A DNA stretch of 64,000 nt from Takakia lepidozioides. Taxonomy: Eukaryota > Streptophyta > Takakiopsida > Takakiales > Takakiaceae. The notes beneath the pieces are model-generated. The model ran no database searches. It was given only the letters and a program-made list of their open reading frames with translations, and had not been told where the DNA came from. Location: assembly GCA_030704615.1 (NCBI GenBank), contig CM060731.1:9240001-9304000 (forward strand), written 5' to 3'. Shown here in pieces: positions 43,236 through 54,540 of this stretch. A program made the position numbers and the translations under genes. Within the stretch, counting starts at the first letter, position 1; each line of letters opens with the position of its first letter.

Positions 43236-45749
43236 TCAACGCTTCTTCCGTTTTTGAGGTCGCCCTTCGAAAGCTGCAACCGCCTCGGATGCGTTTCCCA
43301 TTTCTGAGGCACGCACCCAAGATGCCTCAACATGATGATAGCCCTTCCATTTGACGAGATACTCCGTTTCTCGGTTCCTGAACCTCCTCGACTTAAGTAT
43401 TGCCTCCACCTCGTACTCAGGTTCATTTTCATGATCCAACAGCATAGGTGGCGGACGCAACACTTGATGCCGATTCGGACGCGCTTCATCTTTGAAGTAA
43501 GGCTTCAAAAGGGAGACATGGAATACTGGGTGCACCTTGCTGTTTGCCAGCAGCTCCAATTCATACACATCCTCATTCATAACCTTCCGAATACGAAAGG
43601 GTCCCGCATACGGAGGTACGAACTTCGGACTCACTTCCGGAGGTAGTCGGAAATTCTTGATGTTCAACCAGACCTTTGTGTCTGCCTCAAACTTCACTTC
43701 CCTCCGCTTCCGATTCGCCTGTCTTTCATACCGTTTCCTAGCTTTGGCAATGTTGTACTTTGCGAGCTTCAACAAACGCTCGCGTTCTTCCAATACCGCC
43801 GCTACTGCCGGTTCCTCAACGTCCTGGGCGGCCCAACTTGTCGGCACCAGAGGTGCTTTTCCATAGACCAATACGAAAGGGGAAACTCCCGTTGCGGAGT
43901 GTTCTGTGTTATTATAACAGAACTCTGCCGCGTCTAAGTGTTCCATCCAGTCTGATTGGTTTGCCGACACGTAATTCCGCAAGAATTGCTTCACTACGGA
44001 ATTCACTCTTTCCGTTTGGCCGTCCGTCGTAGGTTGGAAGGCGGTGCTCATCTTCAGCCTCGTCCCCATCTTCTTCCAAAGTGTCCTCCAAAATTTACTC
44101 GTAAACTTTGGATCGCGGTCCGAGACAATATCCTTCGGGACTCCTTGATGCTTTAAGACGTGGGCGAAGTAAAGTCGCCCTGTCTCCTGCGCCATTGCCG
44201 TCTCCTTGGTGGGGATGAAATGGCCCATTTTATTGAACCTATCCACCACCACCATGATTGCATCGAATCCTTTTGACAGCTGCATAGCAGTCATGAAATC
44301 CATCGAGACGCTTTCCCAAGTCCCCTCTGGAATCGGCAAGGGTTGTAACAGCCCCGCTTGCTTTTTGTCCTCGCTCTGGTTTTGTTGGCATGTGGTGCAT
44401 GTCTTGACATACTCCTCTGCCTCCTCCCTCAGTTTGGGCCAGAAATACTCTTTCTTCAGGAGTGCCGCAGTGCGCTTGGCTCCGCCATGGCCCGCAAGCG
44501 GGCTATCATGGCATTCTCTCAAGATGCTATCTTTGATCCCTCCCTTTGTCACGTAGAGACGTTTTTGCTTATACCGGAGCAGTCCATTTTGCAAGTGGAA
44601 CTGCGATTTAACCCCCATCCTCAAGTCCTGTATCACGGACTTCGCCAGCTCATCCTTCCGGCAAGCCTTCCGGATCTTCCTTTGGAGTGCCGTCTCGCCC
44701 CTGTACACCAACAGGAGCTGCTGCTTTCTACTTAAAGCATCGGCCACCACATTGTCACGTCCCGGTTTGTACTGGATATCCACGTCGAACACCGCCAAAG
44801 TATCTTGCCACCTAAGTTGTTTTGGGGACAACTTCGGCTGCGTGGCAAAATACTTCACTGTGACATTGTCCGTGAACACCTTCACTGGGTTGGAACCAAC
44901 ATAGTGGTGCCAAAGCTCAAGGCAATGCACCACCGCCTTCATCTCTTTTTCGTGCGTCGGCCAACGTCGCTCCACTTCATTCAGTTTCTTACTTTCGTAA
45001 GCCACTGGACGTCCATCTTGCATAAGTACACCCCCAATCGCGAAGTCCGACGCATCTGAATGAATCTCAAATGGACGATCGAACTCCGGGATTTTCAAGA
45101 CTGGAGCTTCCGCCATCCGCTGCTTCAATTCAGCAAAAGCTTGGCCACCAAAGGTGTTCCATGCCCAGACTTTAGATTTACATAGAAGGTCCGACAGCGG
45201 CCCCGTGATCTTGGCAAAATTTCTCACATACTTCTGGTAATAGGAGGTGAGTCCTAGGAAGGATCGCACTCCCGGGACCCAAGTCGGAGGCTCCCAGTCC
45301 AAGATCGCCCTCACCTTTCTGTCATCCATTTTGATCCCATCCTGTGTAATCACATGCCCCAAGAACTCCACTTTCGTGACCCCGAATTCGCACTTTGAAG
45401 CTTTGGCATACAGCTTCCCTTCCCGTAACTTTTGGAACACCCTTTTGAGGTGCTCCAGGTGCTCCTCCTTTGTTTTCGAGTACACCAAGATGTCGTCGAT
45501 GTACACGATCACAAAGTCATCCAACCACTCCTGAAAGAGACTGTTCATCAGCGTGCTAAATGTCGCTGGTGCATTGGTGAGCCCAAAAGGCATCACCAAG
45601 AACTCATATGAACCATACCTTGTCCTACACGCGGTCTTCTCCTCATCTCTTTCCGCCACCCGAATTTGATGATAGCCGGAGCGCAAGTCGATCCGGCTGA
45701 AATACTTCGCTCCTGCCAACCGGTCGAAAAGGTCGTCGATCCTTGGCAA
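43236..45749 (-). pseudogene. Chromovirus pol: RT-RNase H-integrase-chromodomain
   Basis: 837 codons. [20 protein letters not shown]-type block, [14 protein letters not shown], catalytic [13 protein letters not shown]. RNase [43 protein letters not shown]. Integrase: zinc finger [14 protein letters not shown]...CTTCQQNQ, then [22 protein letters not shown] and DGQTERVN (D-D-E). Chromodomain at the end: [20 protein letters not shown] and [13 protein letters not shown], which in this group guides integration to heterochromatin. The reading frame is intact but separated from the upstream gag-pol frame by a one-base deletion at 45760-45763. Confidence 0.92.
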
Positions 45750-45754
45750 ATGGT

Positions 45755-47360
45755 ACCGGTTTTAATAGTCACCTTATTCAAAGCCCTGTAATCGACACAC
45801 ATCCGGAGCGTCCCATCCTTCTTGTCTGCGAATAGCACCGGGGCTCCGTAAGGTGACTTACTCGGCCGGATGTACCCCTTTGACATTAGATCCTTGACCT
45901 GAGTCTTCAGCTCGACCAACTCTCTGTGGCTCAACCGGTAGGGCGCCTTGGCAGGCGGTTCCGATCCCGGTATCACCTCAATCTTGTGGTCAACTCCTCT
46001 TCGCGGTGGTAAGCCGCTTGGTAAATCCTCCGGCATCACATCCTGGTATTTCTCCAAAATCCCCTTGATCCAATCTGGGCTCGGCTCCTCATCGCCTTCT
46101 CCCTTCACTTCTCTAATGTAAAGCAAAAATTGGGGCTTGTGTGCCTCCTCCACGGCCCACTCCCTTGCTGACAGAAGGTTTATTCGCCCTCCCACAGATT
46201 TGGGCGTTTCCGACACTCGTAAGACCTTGCCACCATTCCCACATGGCAGCGTGACTACTCTCTTGCGGCCATCTATGACCGCTCCGGATTTGCTCAAAAA
46301 GGTCATCCCCAAAATGAGATCTACTCCATCGATCTCGCAGATGGTGAAGTTCTCACGTCCCTCCCAACTCCCCAGTTGAAGAGGAACATCAAACGCCAAC
46401 CTTGTCGCCAATTGTGGTTCTCCTTTGGCAGAACGCACCTCAATAGAGGCCCCCACGTCACTTGTCGGGAGTCCCAGCTTTTGTGCCGTTGCCGGTGTCA
46501 TGAAGGAGTGCGACGCTCCTGTGTCCACCAACAACGACACATTAGTTCCGGATATTATCCCATCCACGAACAATAACTGACTCCCTTTTCGTAAGGCGCC
46601 AGTTTCCTGATACAACTCACAAGAAAATTTGCCTACCTTGCAAGTCCTGGCGACCACCGCTTCCACCAAGCGACTGATGGTATCTTCCGACAGCTCCGTG
46701 GTCGCCCGAGTCATGTTCAATTGTCGGGGCTTCGTGCACTTCTTGGCCATGTGCCCGGGCTCCCCACAATTGAAACACACTCCATCAAAGGTCGCATTCT
46801 GTCCGCCATAAGCCGCTCCACCCGCTTTTCCTTTCGAAGCACCGGGTGCCGCCTTGACGTGTGAAGGCCCTCCCTTCGATTTCCACGTGCCATTGTTGCC
46901 GCGTGGCCTATCCCACTTCTTTTCCGGTCGGAAGGAGTCACCTTCCCGCCGGGTCTTCTTGTGGTTCAGCTCCGTACGGCCTTGTCTCTCACCCCTAGGG
47001 ACATCCGAGAAACATTCAGCCCTCTCAATTGCCTCGTTCAAAGTCTTGGGTGGCTTCTCCTCCAACTTCCGCCTGGCCCATGGGGCCAGTCCCGCCACAA
47101 AGTTGAAGACCATTTCTGGTTCTGCCATGTCCGCGACTTCGAGCAACAGCACATTGAAAGCCTGGACATACCCTCGAATGTCATCTGTTTGCTTCAAATT
47201 CCTCATCTTGTCCCGGGCAAGCCAGGACACGTTGAGGGGCACAAACTGTCTCTTCATCAATTCCTTGAACCCACTCCAGTTCAAGGTTTCCGGACTTGGA
47301 CCTCGGTCGTGAAGGCGTTTCTGCCACCATTGTTGAGCATAGCCCTCAAATAGGTGGGAG
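45755..47360 (-). pseudogene. Chromovirus gag C-terminus, protease and start of RT
   Basis: Reads [13 protein letters not shown] (gag), [14 protein letters not shown] zinc knuckle at about 46743-46784, [18 protein letters not shown] protease near 46510, then [15 protein letters not shown] and [14 protein letters not shown] at the start of RT. The frame is lost inside a four-base A run (TTTT on the plus strand at 45760-45763) where related elements have one more residue base; RT continues in the neighbouring frame. Confidence 0.88.
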
Positions 47361-47789
47361 CCACTTCCACCGATCCTCGTCACTCAACTTGGCCGCCCGG
47401 AAGTACTGCTCTAGCTCCAAGAGCCAGGTGTTGAGTGCCTTCCGATTTCGGATGCCCTCGAAGGTGTCGGGTTCCTTAGGCTTCACCTTAAACTTTGCCT
47501 TAGTGGGAGTGGCATTAGCCGCCTTCAACACGTCTTTCAACGTCCCGCCAAACTGCGCCAACAACCCTTCCCAAAAGGCTGCCGGCATGGGAGACATCTC
47601 TTGGTTTGTCGGAGCTCTCAAGGATTCCTCGGGCTCCTCGGATTCCTCTCGCTCTTGAGCGGCCTCGTTTTCGGAAACATGCATCGCTTCCTCAAACGGC
47701 CGCCTCGGTGACACGTCGCCCCCATCGGGCTCACCAGGGTCATCATCTTTTGGGCCGTTCCGCTTTCGCTTTGGCTTGCCCGACCCCAT
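47346..47789 (-). pseudogene. Chromovirus gag N-terminus
   Basis: The likely start is the methionine of MGSGKPKRKRNG at 47789; the ATG at 47843 overlaps the primer-binding site and is not credible. An acidic N-terminus is followed by KVKPKEPDTFEGIRNRKALN and [20 protein letters not shown], typical of the start of a gag domain. The frame ends at TGA near 47346 while the continuation FEGYAQQWW is one frame away, so a single-base indel near 47360 is inferred. Confidence 0.75.
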
Positions 47790-47830
47790 GATGAGGCCAA
47801 TCCCAAGGACGATTGCGTACTGAACTCTAA

Positions 47831-47842
47831 GCTCTGATACCA
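47831..47842 (-). other. Primer-binding site, initiator tRNA-Met type
   Basis: The minus strand reads TGGTATCAGAGC, complementary to the 3' end of plant initiator tRNA-Met. It lies two bases inside the 5' LTR boundary at 47845. Confidence 0.9.
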
Positions 47843-47844
47843 AG

Positions 47845-47911
47845 TGTCGCGCACCTCACTTCGGTAAGCTCCCCTTCAAGTCATAGTTACTCGCTTTGAT
47901 GCGCGCGCCTG
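47845..47911 (-). repeat. Truncated 5' LTR of the chromovirus
   Basis: 67 bp matching 41603-41668 with one mismatch, then unrelated sequence from 47912. The remaining 1.5 kb of LTR was not found further right. Confidence 0.8.
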
Positions 47912-49378
47912 AGTTCAATGCTCTTAACCACCCATTGCACACTTCTAAAAGGCTTCGAAACTCTTAAGGCTTAATTGTGCATCTGAGCCTAAAGACAGAT
48001 CCTGTGCCCTCTTGTGAGACCTGTTGTAGTCGATCCACTTGCGGAGGCCCTCTGATTGGACCTCTGCTGTGGTGGACCTGTGGGGCACAAGCTGACCGGT
48101 CTGGCAGAAGCCCCGCAATCCTCCATGACCCCTGAGGCGCCAACAGGTCCGGGGTTTGGTTCGGCAACAGGTCCCATCCTCCACGAACCTTGGCGCCTAC
48201 ATGGCCCCGCCCACAGGCGCCTTAAAGACCCCAATATTGTATAATGAAAAGCCCTTGAGTCTCCTTGAGTTTGTTGAAGATGAATGGGTGGAAGGTTTTT
48301 ATTGATATCAGCTCATTCATTACCAGCGAGGGGGGCTTGATCACCCGCTCAATTACCCAATTTGGAGTTTCTTCTTACCCCCCTTACATGATGGTTACTA
48401 ATTCAAGTCGTGGTGTAGCTTATTATATCACCCGGTTTTTAATTCCTGGACCACTCTCTAATCCTCACACCCCCCCTTCAAAACTGGGCCCCTTATTCAT
48501 CATTTATTGTGCAGCTATAAATTTATTATGGCATGGTGTACCGCACGTTCCTAGTTTGCGTTTGCTTGTGTAGAGCCCCTAGGTACTAGTAAATAGTAAG
48601 TTAATAAATAGTAAAACGTATGGGAAGAGAGCCCCCGGCTCTCTTTATATACCATCAGAGGGCGGTGGGACCTTCTAGATGCCCACAGACCCCTCAACGG
48701 TGGGACCCTTCTAGAAGGTTGCCCTGGGACACATGTCACCCCTAGGTGACACTTGCTTCCCCCATGGCGTGCCAACCATCCCCTATTTAATAGGTCTCAC
48801 CTTCCTATCCTTTTTCTTTTTTACCCCCTTCCACATGGCAGTTCTTAATTCAACTCGTGGTGTAGCATACTATAACCCTCGCTTTTTAATTCCTAGACCA
48901 CCCTCTAATCTTCACACCAACTTCGAACCTGGGGCCCTTATTGGTCGGTGCTTAGTGCTTACCCAACTCTAAGTGGCATCCACCCATTCTTCATAATAGT
49001 CGGTAAGGATTATAAACCTACTATTTCCTAGCAGTTCCCCCTTTCATTCAAAAAGTGAATAAAGGGTAATGGTGTAGATCAACGCACACAGAACTTTTAA
49101 TGATTTTAATCAATGCACATAGCCTAGAACCTTTCAAAATCTCAATTCCTTCCTCTACTCACATTTCATCCTCTTCTATTCATATAAGTCGAGGAAAAAA
49201 AGGTGGATAAAAGAAGAAGAGACGCCGAATTGCTATAGGATGTTGTGAGGAAGAGAAGACAGATAATTGTATCATTATCCAATAACTAATGGGACTTGAA
49301 TTTACCCATTAACCCCTGATGGACGAGCCCATTTTTGTGGACACTCCAAAACGGAACATACCCTCATGAATGAGGGTA
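47912..49378. other. Spacer with a duplicated 130-bp segment
   Basis: No gene recognised. A segment with AATTCAAGTCGTGGTGTAGC, TTTTTAATTCCTGGACCAC and CTCTAATCCTCACACC at 48396-48500 is repeated, diverged, at 48847-48930 (AATTCAACTCGTGGTGTAGC, CCCTCTAATCTTCACACC). Between them GTGGGACC.TTCTAGA occurs twice (48667 and 48701). It may be part of an LTR or other retroelement end, but no coding region supports that. Confidence 0.5.
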
Positions 49379-49667
49379 TACCGTACTGACCTAGCTTATT
49401 AGGCAATGATTAACTCAAAATCAAATTAAATTTAGAACAATTTTGGAAAATGCGCCTAAAACTTGTCCAAATATGTGGAAATCATAACATTGAGGGGTGA
49501 CAGAACAAAAAAGCAGGTAACATTTATCCAAGGTCAATTGTAATACATGCCTAATGTTTGGAAATTACCTAAATGTGCTAAATAATAAAAATGAATTTGC
49601 CTAATAATATTTTATTTTTATTAATTATTAGGCGCGGAAGTGCCTAATAAGCTAGGTAAGTACGGTA
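49379..49667. mobile_element. 289-bp MITE with 27-bp terminal inverted repeats
   Basis: The left end TACCGTACTGACC then TAGCTTATTAGGCA matches the reverse complement of the right end TGCCTAATAAGC then TAGGTAAGTACGGTA with one mismatch. The interior is AT-rich with a further internal palindrome around CCTAATAATATTTTATT at about 49598-49632. No coding capacity. The target-site duplication was not resolved; flanks are TA-rich on the left and TT on the right. Confidence 0.75.
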
Positions 49668-50462
49668 TTTCTCATTTGACAAACATCCACAAGGATACCC
49701 ATATGAAAGGCACCCTACCTACTTCATCTACCTGCTATACGAATCTCATGTCATTTGAATGTGGCATTAGTAAGATTATAACAAAATTCCCAACCCAAAA
49801 TTTATACTCCAATGAGAGTGAAAAAATGGTTTGACCAAGAACTATTTTCTACCAAAATGATTTTTCATTGTCACAGGCCACCCAGGCCACCTAGATTCTG
49901 AGTATGAGGCACCTAAAGCATATTGGCCCAAAATCCCAAATCCAAAATCTCAGAAGGGTTGCTTTGTATAGAAAAAGAAGGGGGTCAAAAACACCATAAA
50001 GTACAATTGACCCCTAAATCAGCCTTAGGGTGTCCAAATTTTCATTGGAATCAGATTTGCTTTGGTCAAATTGTTTCTTGCCTGATTACTCACTACCTCC
50101 AAAAAACAAATCCATCATTCTAACCAATGTAGAGGCAGAGATTTCCATTTTTGTGAATTCCTACTTGACTCCTAACTCAAGCAATAGTTGGCCTAAGCTG
50201 ATAGACAATTCCCGCCAAAAAAAAAGGGCAACGTCAACATTTTATGACCAAATGACGGGGGACTCAAAACCGTGTATCCTAAGAAGGGCCCCGGGACGCC
50301 CTGTGTTTGGTCGTTTCAACCGACAAACGACTTGCAACCTACAGTTGTCAACCGTCTTACGTCCTTCCTATGTACATGCTTGCCACAAGCACCTGCATCA
50401 CCCCCAACCCATCAAACGTTTCATCTTGGTAACATGAGCCAAATGTAAGACAATTGCATTCA
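49668..50462. other. Spacer, no gene recognised
   Basis: AT-rich sequence with short unrelated open frames. It may include the 3' part of the piggyBac-like remnant that begins to its right on the minus strand. Confidence 0.5.
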
Positions 50463-50880
50463 TCATCGTTGTGTCCACATGAAAAAAAAACAGCTGATGC
50501 CACAACTTTTTTGTGCACAGTTGCAAGTTAAAAGGCGCCCAAAAGCTAATCTTGTACCTCTACCCCTCGCATGTACGTTTGGTATTGCATATGTGTAATA
50601 CCAAAGTTTGGCCAAGTCATATAGAAGTTGGACGGAAGTGAAGTAATTGTCAGTGACAATGACATGGCCCAAACTATGGAATCTTGTGACAAGCCTACTG
50701 ACAACATCATAACCTTCTCTCTCACCACTTTTCTGCCTCTAGCCCTCAGGCCCCCGTGCACTCTTGCCACAGTAAATCGAAAAAACATAAATATATGAAG
50801 TCTCCGAGTCAGCCAACGCCCAGATTGTTATGCCCCACTTGCATGGTTTCTTCTGTTCCAAAGACTCTTACACCTATCAA
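50463..50880 (-). pseudogene. piggyBac-like transposase remnant
   Basis: The minus strand reads KPCKWGITIWALADSETSYI, YVFSIYCGKSARGPEG, an in-frame TAG, then RQKSGEREGYDVVSRLV, and HVIVTDNYFTSVQLLYDL. These are the central DDE_Tnp_1_7 blocks of piggyBac transposases: KWG-K-W, the tyrosine/glycine-rich strand, and the catalytic Asp in VTDNYFTS. The upstream part degrades into frame shifts and the C-terminal Cys-rich region is only faintly present (CNCAQKSCGISC). Clearly inactive. Confidence 0.7.
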
Positions 50881-51654
50881 CGATCCCATCATAAGCCCAC
50901 CTAAGTTTTCTAAGCTTATCGAAATTGAGACTGCTACAATCTACCACCGAAGCGGCGTTGTCCACAAGATGTAAATAGCGGATCAGTATGGTACCTATCT
51001 CGAGTCATAATTTTGCGAATGACAGGACAAGAAAAAACACTTCAGAGTGTTGTCAGTAACATTAAGTTTGGAGAAGCTTCTTGATGACCATAAACACATA
51101 TATACTAATTACTGTATAGCCGAGGTGAGCAAGTAGCCGATCCTTACGATTAAAAAAGCTTCAGTCCACATAGGTTGCACTCAACACTGCCAGTGGCACT
51201 GACAGTGTTCAGGATTACCATATACCAAATCCTTCATTCCTCCCTCATCTTCACCCAATATCCACTCCCCTAGGCCCTAGTGATGTAAGCAACAAAAAAC
51301 AGTCACTTATAAATGAACGTGTTGTGATTGTAGAATGCAATGCGATAGCCCAACACTTCTACACATGTCACCAACGCAAGTGGGTCGATGCGTGTTGTAG
51401 TGTTGAGCTTATACACAATTTACTGAAGTGGCTTTGGTGAAGGCCACAACGGCAAAAGGTGCGCACCCTCACCAAACTCCTCACTTCTTTTGGCGCAAAC
51501 ACTTGAGTTGTTTTGGATGTTCTCTTCCATTGAATGAAAGTGTAGTGCTCCAAGAAGGATGAAAGTGAAATGAAAGTGAAATGAATAAATGACGAACCAA
51601 TAGCGCCCACCCAAAAAAAGTGGTACAACCATATTTGTTATAATTTTAAAATCA
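50881..51654. other. Spacer, no gene recognised
   Basis: May contain eroded N-terminal sequence of the piggyBac-like transposase on the minus strand near 50880-50960. Otherwise featureless. Confidence 0.45.
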
Positions 51655-52170
51655 AGCGATCGTTAATACTACGGTCGTTATTTTTATTTTTTATGAAACA
51701 CAAGTGACCGCCATTATTGCGGTCGCTTGTATATTTTTAAATTTAAGCGACCGCCCGTATGGTGGTCGCTTCATTTGTTTATATATTTAAAATAAAACGA
51801 CCGCCAATATGGTGGTCGCTTTTATTCTTAATATTTATAAAAAAAACGCGACCGCCAGTTTGGCGGTCGCAAATATTGTTTTATTTTAAAATAAGCGACC
51901 ACCGGTGTGGCGGACACTTTTATTTTCATATGTCACTTGTTTTTTTTAATAATTTTGAAATTAACCGACCGGCATATGGCGGTCGCTTGTTTTATATATA
52001 TTTGCAAAATTGTGCGACCGCCAATACGGCGGTCGCTTGTTTTCTTTCAATTAGGCGACCGCCAATCTTGTTTTTTTCAAAAAATAAATTGAAGCGACCG
52101 CCAATATGGCGGTCGCTATTTCTTTTTTTATTTCAAAAAATAATGCGACCGCTAGAATTGGCGGTCGCGT
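51655..52170. repeat. Array of about 10 GCGACCGCC palindromes with AT-rich spacers
   Basis: Palindromes of the form AAGCGACCGCCA, 3-5 bases, TGGCGGTCGCTT, centred near 51666, 51711, 51758, 51807, 51858, 51908, 51976, 52024, 52104 and 52158; one half-site is at 52056. Arms are 9-12 bp. Spacers are 20-40 bp and over 85 percent A+T. Several copies have one-arm changes and the outermost are most diverged. Plus-strand open frames with repeated RPPIWRS are artefacts of this repeat. Confidence 0.9.
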
Positions 52171-53880
52171 TCATTTTGTTAATTTTCAAAATGTATTTGC
52201 CACCGCCACCGTGTCGGAAACGTGGCTGCTTAAGTGGCAGTATTTTACCTAGTTTTATTTTTACCAGAATATTGCCCAAACCTGACGTGACGGAGGTCCT
52301 GTCAGCGTCAGGTCTGACGTGACCTGATGCTGACAACCGGGGTTTTGATCACCAACCTTTTTAAACCGCTTATTTCTTTTCCAATTCCCTCTCTTTGCTA
52401 GTGATTGCCAAGGAACCGTTGATCTTGGTTTGAATTCTGTCGTGACACCAGCAAAATTCGCCGAATGTCGTGCCCTCATCTCACTTTCTTACACGCAACC
52501 GATATGCTTATGTCTCGGTACGGGGGTTATGGGTTTTCACCTTGAAATTGAGAGAGTCACTCAATCCATCAACAAAAAAATCAACTCTATCCTCTTCACT
52601 CAGCGAGGGGGGAATAGCTGGCATGGGTTTGAAGCCTTGTTTTGAATTCTCCAACACTCATAATCTCCTATATTAGCCTAAACAGTTCGACCTTCATCCT
52701 ATGAGCATAATCAAGAGGGAGCTAATGGGGTAAAAAATATAGCGTCATGAACGTATCCCATATATCAATCAGTGGTTTCCTATGGCCACCTCTTTCTTGT
52801 TTTTGCCGTGACCACCATAACTTCGTGGCGTCACCAAGCTGCAAGGCCGCAGTCTAGAGTTTGGCCTCTTCTGAGTAGTAATCTTCAAAGAACTCCTCTA
52901 GTGTATCCGAAAAGGACAAAATCTCTTCAGGCTTCACAAAAGGTTTACCCAAAATTCTGGAAGTTTCACCATCCTTATGATCTCCCGTGTGACGTCATTG
53001 TCTCTCTTCTTTTTTGTTTCACGTATACTGGCACCATCGGATTTCCCCGATCGCCAGGGCTAGCTTCACGATTGATCATCTCAGTATTCATCATTCTTTT
53101 TTCCGTCAAGTGGGTATTTTCTGGTAGAACTTGTCGCATCTCAGTACGTATGATTGCCCAACGCTGCCATCTGTGCTTTAGAGAAGAGATGAGCTTTTTC
53201 TCTCTGGGCTACGAATTCTGTGCATCGGAATGTTCTGCCATGGCATCTTCACAATTTACCACCTCCCCTAAACAAGAGCTATTTGGCTCATACAAGAGTA
53301 CTCGTAGATCATTTTCTAAAGTATGCTCTGATACCCACTTATTACAATTCTTTCTCTTTTTTCATCCGAAATCCAGCTTAGATCCAATTCACATTCATTC
53401 CTACTTGACGTATTAATTCAAAGCTCTATTCACATGGTTTACAAACTTTGCTTTGTATGGATGAGGGCCCACGCCCTAGTTCATAGTAACTGTAGGGAAA
53501 ACCAACGACGATCTTTAGCCACAACAAACTAATTACAATTGCACGGTACCGGACAACTCTCTCGGCACCCCACCATTGCACCGTGCTTTTTCTCTATGCA
53601 TCATCTCGATTAAGATATGTCCAAACCAGTAGCACAACCTTCTTTTGGATTCAACTCAGCTATATTCTATTTTCAACCTCCTGAATCCCTAGCCTTTGAT
53701 CACATCTTCATACTCACAGGCTCGCCTCATCTCCACCTGCAGCTGTCAGTTCTGTACCTACCGAAACTCTAGTAGTTGCCTTCTGCATGTCCAAACTAGT
53801 TCACAATTCCAATCTTGTTCTTGGCACCTAACATCAATCATAGTCACAAACGATAGTAAAGGACTATTACCACATACCAA
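52171..53880. other. Spacer with a possible primer-binding site
   Basis: No gene family recognised, although one plus-strand frame (52772-53416) is open for 214 codons without recognisable motifs. On the minus strand 53337-53325 reads TGGGTATCAGAGC, close to the initiator-Met primer site of LTR elements, so a decayed minus-strand LTR element may have stood here. Confidence 0.4.
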
Positions 53881-54272
53881 TGTGCGGAATTTGACATGAC
53901 AGATATGGGTGAGATAGAATACTGTCTTGGAATACAAATTAAAAGAAACTGATAACTTAGAGTAGTTGAGTTAGCTATATGGTTGGGTAGATTGTTGAGT
54001 GATTTGGGAGATGAACAACAAGGAGTTACCATAATTGAATGCGACCATCAAAGTGTTATTGCACTTACAGAAAATCCAAATTTGCATCACGTTCTAAGCA
54101 TATTGAATTGCAGTTTCATTTTGTTGCTACTGGATAAATCCAGCTTAACTATTGTTCTACCAATGTCATGGTAGCAGATTTTTTAGCAAAGAGTTTGCCC
54201 AAGGACAAACATGAATTATGCACCAAGAAAGCCAGTGTTTTGTTTTCTTCGACTGAAGAATTAGACACTTAA
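53881..54272 (+). pseudogene. Ty1/copia RT-RNase H remnant
   Basis: Reads FDMTDMGEIEYCLGIQIKRN (end of copia RT), then after a deletion ELAIWLGRLLSDLGDEQQG, IIECDHQSVIALTENPN, a frame slip, SKHIELQFHFVATG, an in-frame TGA/TAA, IQLNYCSTNVMVADFLAKSL and PKDKHELCTKKASVL. These are the C-terminal RNase H blocks of copia polyproteins. Integrase and gag are absent. Confidence 0.8.
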
Positions 54273-54292
54273 TAACTTAACCAATACCAACT

Positions 54293-54540
54293 TAGTGGGA
54301 GTGTTAAAATATGTAAGTTAGTATTAGCTAAGTTATGAGATATGAATAGCTTTTTTTTGACTTGAGCAGTCAAACTATCTAGAGAGGTTATACCCTTTCA
54401 CAAGAGGGATGCTTCTTGAACTATGTTGTAATTGAGCATGGTGGGTGTGGGTGAAACACTACAGTTGTTGTGTTTCTTGGTTGGGAGGTTCTGCCTAATA
54501 AAGAGTCTTAGTAGATTAAAGCCCGATTAAAGAATGTTAC
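54293..54540 (+). repeat. Putative 3' LTR start of the copia remnant
   Basis: TTAGTGGGAG (polypurine-like) is followed at 54302 by TGTTAAAATATGTAAG, the usual start of a copia 3' LTR just after the RNase H stop. The right boundary is a guess; no 5' LTR partner was found. Confidence 0.5.

Larger units (their letters stand above)
41603..47911 (-). mobile_element. Chromovirus (Ty3/gypsy with chromodomain)
   Basis: A minus-strand element with 3' LTR 41603-43201, polypurine tract 43202-43214, pol and gag between 43236 and 47789, an initiator-Met primer site at 47831-47842 and a 67-bp remnant of the 5' LTR. Domain order is gag-zinc knuckle-protease-RT-RNaseH-integrase-chromodomain. Two single-base frame breaks (near 47360 and at 45760) mean it is not autonomous now. 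Its 5' LTR is reduced to the first 67 bp, so it was deleted or recombined there. Confidence 0.92.

Noticed and set aside
51655-52170. CRISPR-like array of palindromic repeats with spacers
   Set aside because: Spacers are A/T-rich and not unique sequence, repeats are imperfect, and the context is clearly eukaryotic with spliced genes. Treated as a palindromic satellite.
52772-53416. 214-codon plus-strand ORF
   Set aside because: No recognisable domain, no splice or start context, and composition like the surrounding spacer; a chance frame or antisense of a decayed element is more likely.
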